From Macrosoma leucophasiata (Eukaryota > Arthropoda > Insecta > Lepidoptera > Hedylidae), in NCBI GenBank assembly GCA_036365455.1, contig JAWQUS010000022.1, positions 9,486,001 through 9,550,000 of the forward strand: 64,000 nt of DNA, given 5' to 3'. Positions 52,693-62,769 of this stretch are shown here, piece after piece; the stretch's first letter is position 1, and each line of letters starts with the position of its first letter. The translations under genes were made by a program, and so were the position numbers. The notes beneath the pieces are model-generated. The model had not been told where the DNA came from, ran no database searches, and saw only the letters and a list, made by a program, of their open reading frames with translations.

Positions 52693-53574
52693 GAGCTGCT
52701 GATTAAAGTTAAAATATGTATTTACGTGATTTTTTTATACGTAATAACACTAATAACGATTACAATCATAGGTACAGTTGACAAATATGGTATAGTTAAA
52801 AATTAAATACGGCTTCCTATAGACTAGATGTCTATAGGAAGCCGTATCAGAGGTCAAAATTAGTTTTGCCCTCTTTTAATTGCCATGTTACCCCTGCAGT
52901 CAGAAATTACGGGGCCGTGATTACCATTTAAAAGGAACACGACAGTCTTGCATACTACGAAAGATCAGATGAGATAATGCCTATGTACTCAAACTCTGAA
53001 ACTCTCAGTAAAATAAATATTATTTTGTATGGATTACTTTTCGAGTTCTAAATGTTTTTGTCAATGGAATTCCAGATTAAACTTAATAGCTAATCGGTAA
53101 CCAATACGAATTAGCCCGGCGACCTAAATAATAAACAATGATCGCTGTGAACGATGACCTGTACGGAGTGTACGGGGACATGCGATGCCCTACTGCCCCA
53201 GTTCAACCAGCTCCAATGCGCAAGTCTGCACCCATTTCAATGAAAATTCGAGTAAACCACGCCGCTGTCCTGGATTTGATAGACTTGCACTATTTTGTGG
53301 AATTTCAGACTGTATGCATCTTTTTATATTTGCGATGCATGTAGAAGAAACAGTAGCCATTGAACAATGAAAAGTGAATGAATGGAGTCAAGGAGTAAAT
53401 CTTTGTTTTTGCGTTGGTTTTCATAAAACCTAAATAGTTTTGAACTGTTATATGTAAGCGTAAATTTTACGTTTAATTCGTAATATTTATAAAATTATGT
53501 AGTTGATTGATATTGTTTTTTTTTTTAATGTAATGGAGATTATACATTTTAAACTGGCAACATCAGCCTGTTGT
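52693..53574. other. Intergenic stretch with the 52807 hairpin
   Basis: Decayed family-A piece at about 52895-52990. A short frame at 53138-53344 shows no recognisable motif, so I do not call a gene. Confidence 0.5.
52807..52847. repeat. Perfect 18-bp hairpin
   Basis: ATACGGCTTCCTATAGAC (52807-52824), loop TAGAT, then the exact reverse complement (52830-52847). Confidence 0.95.
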
Positions 53575-53821
53575 CTGGGCGAAATAAAAATGGCCGACTC
53601 TTGGTTATTGGTCTGTGGCCGACTCATGTAACGTCAAAACTTCTTGGTCGATTGCTTACATTGAAAACGTGTGATTTTTATCGAAAACCGTTCGAAATCT
53701 TCGATTCTAGTGCTTGTGACGTGTTCTAGTGTTTTTGTTTTGTGATATACTGTGTATTTTTGTACTGTGCGACAATCTGGATAGCTCAGGAGTCATCAGA
53801 TAGAGACTTATATGCAAAGTG
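53575..53821 (+). promoter_or_regulatory. Possible untranslated first exon of gene 2
   Basis: Unlike the surrounding repeats this stretch looks single-copy. It ends with ATATGCAAA followed by a consensus donor GTGAGTATT (53819 on), and no acceptor-like tract precedes it. The nearest coding exon downstream on the + strand is at 62626. The assignment is inference from the donor and position only. Confidence 0.25.
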
Positions 53822-55086
53822 AGTATTTGGTGGTGTTTTCCACCGTTTCCAACGTATTTTCTGTATTCGGCTATCATCTCACCTACTAACGTTGTACCGA
53901 GGCCCTTTAATTGCATAAATGATGTATATTTGATGAAATTTTGCTGGTACTATGAAAATTTTAGTCGAGGTTTACCAAGTTCGTAGTGAAGACACAAAAG
54001 ACTTTTAGCCTTGATAATATACTGCTGATGGGCTATCGGTAGCCACAAGGAATCGCGGTTTGACTTACACATATTCGCGACTTGATAACGGATTTGTTGG
54101 TCCCCAATATAGTAAATAGTTTCTGTTCATTTTCTCATTAACAGTGCAATCGTTTAAACAATTATTTTTTTACGTGCAGTCTTTAAATCCTTCGCCACTG
54201 AGCATGGACGCAAACCGTTCAGCCTTTCGCATATTAATATACCTGTGTTGTCATTGAATATCTAAAAATACCCCACACGTAGGATAGAGTGTATAATTTT
54301 TGACACATTGACTGTGATTCAAGCAAATATGATGCTTATATGAGAGCCACTCCAGTTGTGTATTTGAATGTAAAATTTCACCATGCTCCCAATGATTGTG
54401 TATGTATCAAGTATGTATGACTAAAGGAAAGACTCATTAACCTGTGACTAGTAAGTATAAAGAAGTAATTAGTGACTCTTGCTTTTTTTTATTAAGCTGT
54501 TTCATTGTATGTAGGTGTTAGTTGATTGAGAAAAAAAGTAGTTGTGGATTATAATCTGTGCTGAAAATACATTTTACATGTTTTCACAGTATACAGTAGT
54601 AGAATTCAATTGTTTGAAGTAAGTAACGTCTAATGTTATATTACAAATTAATTTTGTTAGCATAAAGATAAGAAAATATTTTATCTTTTATAAAGATGTA
54701 GGTATAACTTGTTTCCACTGTTTATCTAAACCAGAGGTTCCCCAACTATTTTTCTTGTACACCCCTTTCAATTTTTTTCTGGTTTCGGTGGACCCCCTTG
54801 CTAACATTTATATCACTTTCTCATATATCCCATTTTTATTTATGCATATACTTAGACCCCATCGTGTCTCCCATAGACCCCAAGGGGTCTATATGGACCA
54901 CTTTGGGAATCACTGAATCTAAGCTAATATTATAAACAGGAAACATTTGTGTTTCTGTCTGTGTGTTTGTAAAATTTTCTCACAAACCACTTGGACATAT
55001 TTCAAAATTCTTTCACCATTAAATTGCTGCATCTTCACTGTGTAATTTTTTTTTTTTATGTCAATGTATTGACAGACAGCATCCAC
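53822..55086. other. Presumed intron 1 of gene 2, upstream part
   Basis: AT-rich, apparently single-copy except for the hAT-type MITE at 54732-54916. No gene is supported. Confidence 0.4.
54732..54916. mobile_element. hAT-type MITE
   Basis: Ends CAGAGGTTCCCCAACT and CTTTGGGAATCACTG(A) are inverted copies. Flanks ATCTAAAC and ATCTAAGC match at 7 of 8 positions. 'CAGnGGTTCCCAA' ends with an 8-bp duplication are typical of hAT non-autonomous elements. Confidence 0.75.
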
Positions 55087-55336
55087 CAGGCACCACTGCA
55101 TTATCTAATTTACTTGCCGCTTAATGGTAGTGTTCAGCACTATCGTGTTCTGGGTGGTGGTAATGTACGGCCCTGTAATTTCCGGCACAGAGCCATAATA
55201 CCTAAGACCTCAGGAGTGACAACACATCTACATTGAAACCTCCAGTCTCATGTAGATGTTTATAGGCTACAGTATTACTTACCATCAATGTAAACTGTAT
55301 GCTTGTTTGCCACTTCATAACATAAAAAAAAAGAAA
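55087..55336 (+). mobile_element. Family A repeat, 5'-truncated
   Basis: Starts within the repeat at CACCACTGCATTATCTAA and ends in poly(A); more diverged than the others. Confidence 0.8.
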
Positions 55337-56052
55337 AAAGAATTATATCACTGAAGTAGTGTAATTAACAATAACTATTGCATAGCTATTGTCAGTCAGA
55401 GAGGGCAAGAGAGCTAGAGAGGGCGCTGATGTGCCACAGTAATCATTACGTGCGTATAAATTGTATGTTTAAAAATAAAAATCAAGTGTTAAACGACTCA
55501 AAATTGCCTTAAATCTATAAACTAAGTTTTGTGACACCCAGACAAAGTGAAGTTCAGTGCCTGATATAAACAAAAACCGAGGAAAAACGATAAACCCCCT
55601 CAGCCAAATGCAACTCAGAACTAACAATCACTGCTTATATTCAGAAAAGACGACAGCAAATTGTGCCGCAACAACCATCCAATGTTTTGTTCAATGAAAA
55701 GTACATATAAAACACAGAAATAAAAAGGTTAGTTTAGATCATATTTTATAACCTAGTTTTTGAATACAAAGAAAATAAACTGCCACTGTCTTTATTCAAT
55801 AATTAAGAATAGCGCCATCTATTATTGAATCGCTGAATTAACGTAATGAATAAAGACCAACCAGAACAAACCATCAACAGCTAAAACGGACACGAGATTA
55901 CCGTTGTACAAATAGATGGCAGCACCACCTCGTCAATAGATACCGATATCAGGTACATATTACCAATAGATGACAGCACAATAAAATAAAACATTAATAT
56001 CAAAAATATTTTAGTGTTCACAAATCTAAATTAGAAAACAAGCAAAGCAAAA

Positions 56053-57318
56053 ATGCGAAAGTGCAAGGCCTGTAATCAACACATTGGCATAAGTGAACTT
56101 TTGAAATGTACGAATAGCACATGTAAGGGCCAATACCATTATATGTGCCTAAATATTAAAACAATGCAGTATAAAAGTAAATTAGAAGACTATGAGAGGA
56201 AATGGATATGTCCGGATTGCGACAGAATAACAAAGCGTCGCCCAAAAACTGACACTACCCCTGTTCATTGCCATCACAGCACCATGAAAGATAGATTAAA
56301 CGACTCTGATATGTTGGACACATTGGAAACTACGTTTTCTCCACATGGAAACACAATAAATAATACAATTCACTCACCTGTGTCTGACCGACAAAAAGAA
56401 AATAAAATGGATACAATTTCTCCCATTACAAGCGAAAACCAGCCAGTAACTCTACAACAAATGCACTCCCTTCTTCAACAAAATAACAAACAAATAATAC
56501 AGGAATTTCGGCAAACAATCGAAGGCCAAATAGAACAAGCGATTCGCAACTTAAAAAATGATCTTCTATTACAAAACACCGATATTCAAAATGAACAAAC
56601 CGAAATTAAGAAAAACATTTCTCAAATTGAACGGAAAATCGAACAACTTCACTCTCAATGTAACCAGTTAAAAATTGAAAATGAAAAATTGCGACAAGAA
56701 ATGCTGAATATACAAAAAAATCCAAATGAACCGACCACACAATGTGATAAAACATTAGTACTTCATGGCCTATCAGTAAACTATTGGGAAACGGAACAAG
56801 ACCTTTCACAAAGAATAACAAATATATTCTACGATATTCTAAACATAAACATATCGGAATATATAGAAGGACTTACGTTCTTAGGGAAAAAGGGCCCAAC
56901 AAGACCTATAAAAATAGAATTATTAAGCAAGAATAAAAAAAGAATTATACTCGACAATTCATTCTATTTTAAAGATACTGGACTCTCCGTCACAGATTAT
57001 TTTTGCAAGTCAGCTCTACAACAAAGAAAAGAGATGAGAGAGGCTCTTCAATCGGCAAGAAGAAGCGGAAAATATGCAATAATCAGAAACAATAAATTAT
57101 TTATAGATGGGAAAGAAGTAAAAACAACACAGATTGGAAATGAAACCTGTAAAAATGAACAAACTCATGAAAAAACCGCAGTAAATTACACTACTATTAG
57201 AAAGGACGATAACCAAGTAGAACCCGACCTATCTTCTCGGAAACAGGATAATAGTATCCAGGTCCAAAACTACTCTTCAAGATCAAAAAATAGTAACAAT
57301 AATTTATTTCGATACTAG
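56053..57318 (+). CDS. LINE ORF1 protein with PHD-type zinc finger and coiled coil (421 aa)
   Basis: Residues 4-55 hold CKACNQHIG, CTNSTCKGQYHYMCL and WICPDC, a Cys4-His-Cys3 spacing as in PHD fingers of ORF1 proteins from CR1/jockey-superfamily LINEs. Residues about 135-230 are Gln/Glu/Lys-rich heptads (NLKNDLLLQNTDIQNEQTEI), predicted coiled coil for trimer or multimer formation. A basic nucleic-acid-binding-like region follows (about 240-350). The start ATG at 56053 is the first in frame after an A-rich leader. The role is presumably RNA binding and chaperone activity in retrotransposition. Confidence 0.85.
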   Translation: MRKCKACNQHIGISELLKCTNSTCKGQYHYMCLNIKTMQYKSKLEDYERKWICPDCDRITKRRPKTDTTPVHCHHSTMKDRLNDSDMLDTLETTFSPHGNTINNTIHSPVSDRQKENKMDTISPITSENQPVTLQQMHSLLQQNNKQIIQEFRQTIEGQIEQAIRNLKNDLLLQNTDIQNEQTEIKKNISQIERKIEQLHSQCNQLKIENEKLRQEMLNIQKNPNEPTTQCDKTLVLHGLSVNYWETEQDLSQRITNIFYDILNINISEYIEGLTFLGKKGPTRPIKIELLSKNKKRIILDNSFYFKDTGLSVTDYFCKSALQQRKEMREALQSARRSGKYAIIRNNKLFIDGKEVKTTQIGNETCKNEQTHEKTAVNYTTIRKDDNQVEPDLSSRKQDNSIQVQNYSSRSKNSNNNLFRY

Positions 57319-57340
57319 TTTCCAAGTACTGTTTCAAAAT

Positions 57341-60178
57341 ATGCAAAGTCTCAGAAATAAAACTCACTTATTAGAAGCACTGCTAGACGAAAAGCCTAGT
57401 ATACATGCAATTTGTATTGTGGAAACTTGGCTAGACAAAGAAAAAATTAAACTGCTGAATATAAATGGCTACAAGTTATGTTCATTCTTTTGCCGAGAAA
57501 CTACAGCAGGAGGAGGCACATGCATATTGATCAAAAATAATATAGAATGTAGAGAAAGAGTAGATATTGAACAAATGTCTGTAGAACAAATTTTCGAAAT
57601 CTGTGCCATTGAGATTGTATATACTAACCTATTACTAATAAACTTATATTGGCCAAACAGTAGTAGAGAAATTGACATATTTTACACTAGTCTTGAAAAA
57701 CTTTTAAAAATTATAACAATTAAGGACAAAACCAAAAAAATTATACTAGGTGGAGATTTTAATATTAACTTTCTAAACGATAAGCATAAGCAAAAGCTTT
57801 GCAATTTATTTTTATCATATAATTTTCACCAAAGAGTAAAAGAGCCGACAAGAATTACTTCTACTAGCTCTACATGTATAGACTTAATTTTCTCAAATTT
57901 TTGTTACGACAACTGTAAATTGACTGTTGACGAACATGGTTTTTCCGATCATAAAGGAGTAACTTTAACGACGCCTCTAGAGATACCTAGCCACTCACAG
58001 ATGTATATATATAAAAGACTTTACTCTGAAATTAATATAGCAAAATTCAAAAATCAACTAACTTTAATAAACTGGAATGAAAAATTAAAATCTTATAAAA
58101 CTGTTAATGAAAACTATAACACTTTTAGTGAAACCATACAAAGTATCCTAGATAAATGTATTCCACGAAAACTTACAAAAATAAAAACAAATACTAGAAA
58201 GAAATATCTAACACGCGGATTAAAGATATCTACACAAAACAAACGATTGTTAAGAATACTCGCCCAGCAAACTAAAAATAAAATAATAAAAAAACACTAC
58301 AAAACCTACACAAAACTCCTTAAAAAAGTAATACAGATATCAAAAAAGATGTGTAACGTCAATAACTATAAAAATAACGAAAATAAAACCCGAACGATGT
58401 GGAAAATAATTAAAGAAGAAACAAACCAAATACCTTGTAAAATAAAATCTAACATTAAACTAAATATTAATAATAAACGCCTAGAGGAGCCACAAGAAGT
58501 AGCTAGTTACTTCAATAACTTCTTTGCATCCATAGGAAACTCACAAGCAGCACTCAAAATTTCCCATGAAAAACTAAATACAATAACGACTGTGCCAAAT
58601 TCATTTTTCTCAAAATATGTAGAACCGAAAGAAATACAGACAATAATAAAAAATCTCAAAAATAAAAATAGTTGTGGTATTGACGAAATACCTCCAACAT
58701 TAATTAAAAAATGTATTAATGAATTGACCTATGCTTACACTACTTTAATTAATCAATCTTTTTCAGAAGGGACTTTCCCAGATGAACTTAAAGTAGCATT
58801 GATTAAACCTATACATAAAAAAGGCGTAAAATGTGACCCAAATAATTATCGCCCCATAGCTCTATTAAACTCCTCCGCGAAAATATTTGAAAAAGTAATG
58901 GTAACGCGGCTTTATGATTTTTACGAAAAATACATAATCTTTCACGATAGCCAGAATGGATTCCGTAAAAATCGCTCTACCACTTTAGCAGTATATAAAT
59001 ATGTTCAAAAAGTATTAGAAACAATTAATAACAAAAAACGCGCTATAGGATTATTGCTTGATATGAGCAAAGCGTACGACAGAGTAAATTATGATATCCT
59101 TCTGCACAAACTCTACAAAAGTGGAGTAAGAGGTATAACACACAAGTGGTTTAAGTCATACCTTACACACAGATCACATTGCACTGAAATAGAAAACACT
59201 AATTTGATAACAGGTAAGGTTACGAAAGTTAGGTCAAACCGAGTTGAAGTTAGAGGCTCAATCCCACAAGGAAGCATCCTTGGATGTTTCTTATTCCTTG
59301 TTTATATCAATGACCTACCTCGGCTCTTTCCGGACGATCTATGTGTTTTGTTTGCGGACGATGTATCATTTCTGCTAACTTGTTCTAACATTTTGGAAAT
59401 AGAAGCTAAATTAAATACAACACTTGATAAAATTACAAATTGGCTCCATTCAAACAACCTTGAGTTAAATTTTAAAAAAACCAAACTCATAGAGTTCAGA
59501 CCACATCAAAAAAAGCCATTGAAAATAAATTATACCTATAAAAGTTACAAAATAGATACCGTTAATTCTACAGCGCTACTAGGCATCGACCTTGATAGTA
59601 ATCTAAAGTGGAAAGTGCACATCCAGAACTTAGCAAATAAAATAAACTCGTTCACGTACGTACTCTACCACTTGAAAAGGGTATCAGACTTTAAAACTGC
59701 TCTGTCGGCATACTATGCCTATGCTCATTCTAGATTTACATACGGTATTATACTTTGGGGAAATTCCACAGATATGCATGAAATTTTTATCCTGCAAAAA
59801 AAATGTATTAGAATCCTTAGTAAAATAAATCAAATGGAGTCATGTAAACGTTATTTCATAAAATATGGCATACTTACCTTACCCTCGTTATACATTTTCG
59901 AATGCTGTAAATTCGCACGACTACACCAAAATATGTATTCACTAAATAATAATATAATAAAGCGAAACAATCGTAACTTACACAAACTTAAAACTCAATT
60001 TTCAAAATTACAGTTTGTCACATCTGGGCCCCATGACATGGTGATTAAAATTTACAATAAAATTCCAAATAGTATTAAAAATATAGACACAGGAAAAGTT
60101 TTCACCTCCCACCTAAAACTTTTTCTTATAAATAAAGCTTATTATGACATACAGGATTTTTTTAATGATAATAAATAA
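57341..60178 (+). CDS. LINE ORF2: endonuclease and reverse transcriptase (945 aa)
   Basis: Residues 1-230 form an exonuclease-endonuclease-phosphatase domain (NMQSLRNKTHLLEALL start, CIVETWLD, LGGDFNINFL, FSDHKGV). RT blocks follow from about residue 420 (NSCGIDEIPPTLIKKC, ALIKPIHKKG, NYRPIALLNSSAKIFEKVM, LLDMSKAYDRV, GSIPQGSILGCFLFLVYIND, LFADDVSFLL, LLGIDLDSNLKW). The ATG lies 23 nt after the ORF1 stop. The same frame is open back over the ORF1 end and already encodes the conserved FQN before MQSLR, so ORF2 may be reached by stop-reinitiation. All catalytic motifs look intact, so it may be a competent copy. Confidence 0.93.
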   Translation: MQSLRNKTHLLEALLDEKPSIHAICIVETWLDKEKIKLLNINGYKLCSFFCRETTAGGGTCILIKNNIECRERVDIEQMSVEQIFEICAIEIVYTNLLLINLYWPNSSREIDIFYTSLEKLLKIITIKDKTKKIILGGDFNINFLNDKHKQKLCNLFLSYNFHQRVKEPTRITSTSSTCIDLIFSNFCYDNCKLTVDEHGFSDHKGVTLTTPLEIPSHSQMYIYKRLYSEINIAKFKNQLTLINWNEKLKSYKTVNENYNTFSETIQSILDKCIPRKLTKIKTNTRKKYLTRGLKISTQNKRLLRILAQQTKNKIIKKHYKTYTKLLKKVIQISKKMCNVNNYKNNENKTRTMWKIIKEETNQIPCKIKSNIKLNINNKRLEEPQEVASYFNNFFASIGNSQAALKISHEKLNTITTVPNSFFSKYVEPKEIQTIIKNLKNKNSCGIDEIPPTLIKKCINELTYAYTTLINQSFSEGTFPDELKVALIKPIHKKGVKCDPNNYRPIALLNSSAKIFEKVMVTRLYDFYEKYIIFHDSQNGFRKNRSTTLAVYKYVQKVLETINNKKRAIGLLLDMSKAYDRVNYDILLHKLYKSGVRGITHKWFKSYLTHRSHCTEIENTNLITGKVTKVRSNRVEVRGSIPQGSILGCFLFLVYINDLPRLFPDDLCVLFADDVSFLLTCSNILEIEAKLNTTLDKITNWLHSNNLELNFKKTKLIEFRPHQKKPLKINYTYKSYKIDTVNSTALLGIDLDSNLKWKVHIQNLANKINSFTYVLYHLKRVSDFKTALSAYYAYAHSRFTYGIILWGNSTDMHEIFILQKKCIRILSKINQMESCKRYFIKYGILTLPSLYIFECCKFARLHQNMYSLNNNIIKRNNRNLHKLKTQFSKLQFVTSGPHDMVIKIYNKIPNSIKNIDTGKVFTSHLKLFLINKAYYDIQDFFNDNK

Positions 60179-60751
60179 TAATAAAATATATGTATTAAAA
60201 TGTTATTTTAACTTTATGCAATGTGATAAAATAAAAGCAGTAGGAGAGTCAATATTATACTTATATTTAAATGTTATTAAATATTCAAAAAACTTTAGGT
60301 AGAACTTAATGTAATTAGAGTTCTAAGTTTTGTAAAATGAAAGCATAAATATAATTTGTAAAGTATCTATATTTAATTATGTAATAAAAAAGCATTCTTT
60401 GTCCTCTTTGTACAAATAGCAATGCCCTGACGGGGTGTCACAATATTATATTTAAGATCTCAATATACTCTGATGAATGTGCTGTACTATTGTGAAAAAG
60501 CTATTAAATAAATAAATAAATAAAGTCATCAATAAGGAAATAAATGTCTGGATGAACTTGAATACTTCCTCAAACCTGTATACTATACTATACTATATCA
60601 TGTGATAGAAAAAAAAATTGCATAATGATCACACTATTACGATAGTTTGAAATCCATATTCAAACCTTATCATGTTTTGTATTATTATTTAGGTACTAAG
60701 TTTTGCCTATGACCGCTATTATAATTCCTGCAGTGAATTTTGAAAATCGTC

Positions 60752-61214
60752 TCTTCGTAGCTATGTATGTATCTTCATGTCAGGTCCCTAATGGGGTAGG
60801 CAGAGAGTGTAGAGTGCCAGATATCCCGGTCCTGACATATCTCTTGTGCCTCATCTACCTTCATCATTCTCTTCATACATGCACGCCTATTCCTAAGACT
60901 CGACCGCTCCATCAGACAGAACTTGACCTATTTGGTCATGGTAGGTCAGTCTTGGTCTTCCTGGGCCTCTGCAACCATCCACATTCATTGTATATCTGTT
61001 TAGTAATTTGCTCATTCAACATTCTTTCTATATGCCCGAACCATCAGAGCATGTCTTTTTTCATTTTTACACCACTGTCATTCACACAAAGCCTCTATCT
61101 GACATCTTCATTACGAACGCGATCGGTGAGCGATACACTGCAGATCTTGCGCAAAGATCTTATCTCGACCGCATTTAATTTACTTTCATGCTCTTTCCCG
61201 CATATCCAGCTCTC
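60752..61214 (-). mobile_element. RTE-type LINE 3' fragment
   Basis: Same family as 37301-37750, in the opposite orientation. The - strand carries the same RT-tail segment, and the 3' end reads GGCAGAGAGTGTAGAGTGCC toward the TATGTATGTATCTTCA tail. Confidence 0.8.
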
Positions 61215-61651
61215 TCTTAGTAGGTATTATGCTATACCCCTAAAAATGTTTGATTCAGCTGAGGTTCCGCATAGTTCAAGACCATATGGCCAGATAGGAT
61301 TAAAAATGCATTTGTCTATCTATACATATTATAACACAGTCTCCGCCCGTGTCTGTTTTTTTTACATGTTACAAAGGTTGCATACAGTTTGTGTAAAAAA
61401 CAGTAATTTTTAACAGACAGACACTCCAATTTTATTTAATTGTATAGAATAGATGTATTTATACATGTATATAAAATTAATTGTTTAGCTGTTATAATTA
61501 TAATTGTTTCAATTCAAGGTAAATGCACAAGGTTAGATTTGTTTTTAAGCATAAATCGTATGTAAAATTACTTCATACATAAAATTTAATTATAATTAGG
61601 TACTTAAGTATATCATAATATTTTTATGAAGATTGTGTGGAAACAATTTTA

Positions 61652-62007
61652 GGGTGATTACCCGTGCACCCACTGGATCAAGGTTGGAATTAAATATCGA
61701 TAAACGTTGTCGATAATATTAATATGAAAAAAACCATGTTATGTCAATTGCTAATTAATCCAAGCCACAATGGTAGATGACCGTGGTAGGTGCCGGTGGT
61801 AGGTTTGTAGCGGTTGTACATCGTTGGGCCGCGGCCCGCCAGGCGCTATCACCTCGTCTGGTCGGAGGATCCTCCCTTTTCGTCGGAGAAACACTTCCAC
61901 CCGTTCCTCCACAGATTTAATATTATCGTCAATGTCCACGAGTAAATAGGAATTACTCCTCCACCCACCGGTGGGTGAAGCCAGTGGGTGCACGGGTAAT
62001 CACCCCA
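61652..62007. mobile_element. Inverted-repeat-bounded segment
   Basis: About 25 bp at each end are inverted copies (GGGTGATTACCCGTGCACCC at left, its complement at right), enclosing 300 bp. The enclosed - strand frame (NIKSVEERVEVFLRRKGRIL) matches sequence at 27290-27360, so it is repetitive. It may be a piece of an unnamed transposon. Confidence 0.5.
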
Positions 62008-62014
62008 ATTTGGG

Positions 62015-62044
62015 ATTCTGGCATCGTGACGTGACGATGCCAGA
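62015..62044. repeat. 12-bp hairpin
   Basis: TTCTGGCATCGT, GACGTG, ACGATGCCAGAA. It lies beside the right arm of the inverted pair 61652-61677/61982-62007. Confidence 0.85.
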
Positions 62045-62489
62045 ACGACGACGACACTATCGCCCACTTTTGCAGGAGAATTCTTCCGCTAGTGAAGTCA
62101 GTCAACCAAACTGTGGCAGTCACGCTACGAATAATAATTTTAAAAAGTGTAACTAAGCCAAAAAAATGGTTCCACAAAAGGTGGTGGACCGTGGGTGGGG
62201 CCTGAATATGGTCCACCGAAGCGCGTCAGGCTATTAGACGTTTGCTTGCCACTCGGTGAAATGATCTTGTCGGGACCAATCGAATTTGAATTCGCATTGT
62301 TTTCGTTGAAAGTACCTATCGAGTGTTTAGTTAGTTATTTTATTTGTTTGCATAAATGGAACCAAAATCGAAGCGATGATTGCATGAGAGTTACATTTCT
62401 AATACATTATTATTCGTAGCAGTCAAGCCATTTCAATGGCTGGTAGTAAATACGCAAGCGGGGATACCCCACTGCGATCGCCAATCCGC

Positions 62490-62602
62490 CTGCCAAGCGT
62501 AGCGATTATGGCATATCCTCCCCTAATGACGCACAGCACTGTTGTGGCAGTGTTTGAGGAAGGCTTTATTCACTGCTGGACAAAGTTGATGATGATGATG
62601 TG
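62490..62602 (+). mobile_element. Family L repeat end with (GAT)n tail, next to gene 2
   Basis: CAAGCGTAGCGATTATGGCA ... TTCACTGCTGGACAAAG and (GAT)n, ending about 10 bp before the gene 2 acceptor. Confidence 0.68.
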
Positions 62603-62625
62603 GTGTGTGCAGATGTGATCGTGTT

Positions 62626-62769
62626 ATGTGGGGCGCGCAGGCGGGCTGGTGGTGTGGCGCGGCGGCGGCCGCGCTCGTGCTGCTGCTCGCGCTCTGCCGC
62701 CGCTCGCCCAAGCGACCGCCCCGCACCCCCACACCCACAACCACCACCACCACACCCTCCGTGCAACAG
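62626..62769 (+). CDS. Gene 2, first visible coding exon (hydrophobic span)
   Basis: Possible acceptors are at 62612 (GTGTGTGCAG) and 62640 (GGCGCGCAG). ATG codons at 62605 and 62626 are both in frame. The second sits just inside the exon if 62612 is used and is my preferred start. The exon begins only about 10 bp after the (GAT)n tail of a family-L repeat. Confidence 0.62.

Larger units (their letters stand above)
55990..60525 (+). mobile_element. Near full-length LINE with two open ORFs (CR1/jockey superfamily)
   Basis: ORF1 56053-57318 and ORF2 57341-60178 are both free of stops, and the 3' end is an (AATA)n-type tail at about 60500-60525. The element is A-rich on its sense strand. The 5' boundary was not found; the A-rich 5' UTR probably extends upstream of 55990. 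Target-site duplications could not be read. Confidence 0.85.
60526..62489. other. Repeat-rich stretch before gene 2
   Basis: Contains the RTE fragment (60752-61214), the inverted-repeat segment (61652-62007) and a hairpin (62015-62044). Nothing coding is supported in 61215-61650 or 62050-62489. Confidence 0.5.

Noticed and set aside
53138..53344. Short frame starting MIAVNDDLYGVYGDMR
   Set aside because: No splice context, no recognisable domain, and length expected by chance; not called.
61751..61993. 80-codon frame as a host gene
   Set aside because: The same sequence occurs at 27290-27360 and lies inside an inverted-repeat segment, so it is a transposon piece.
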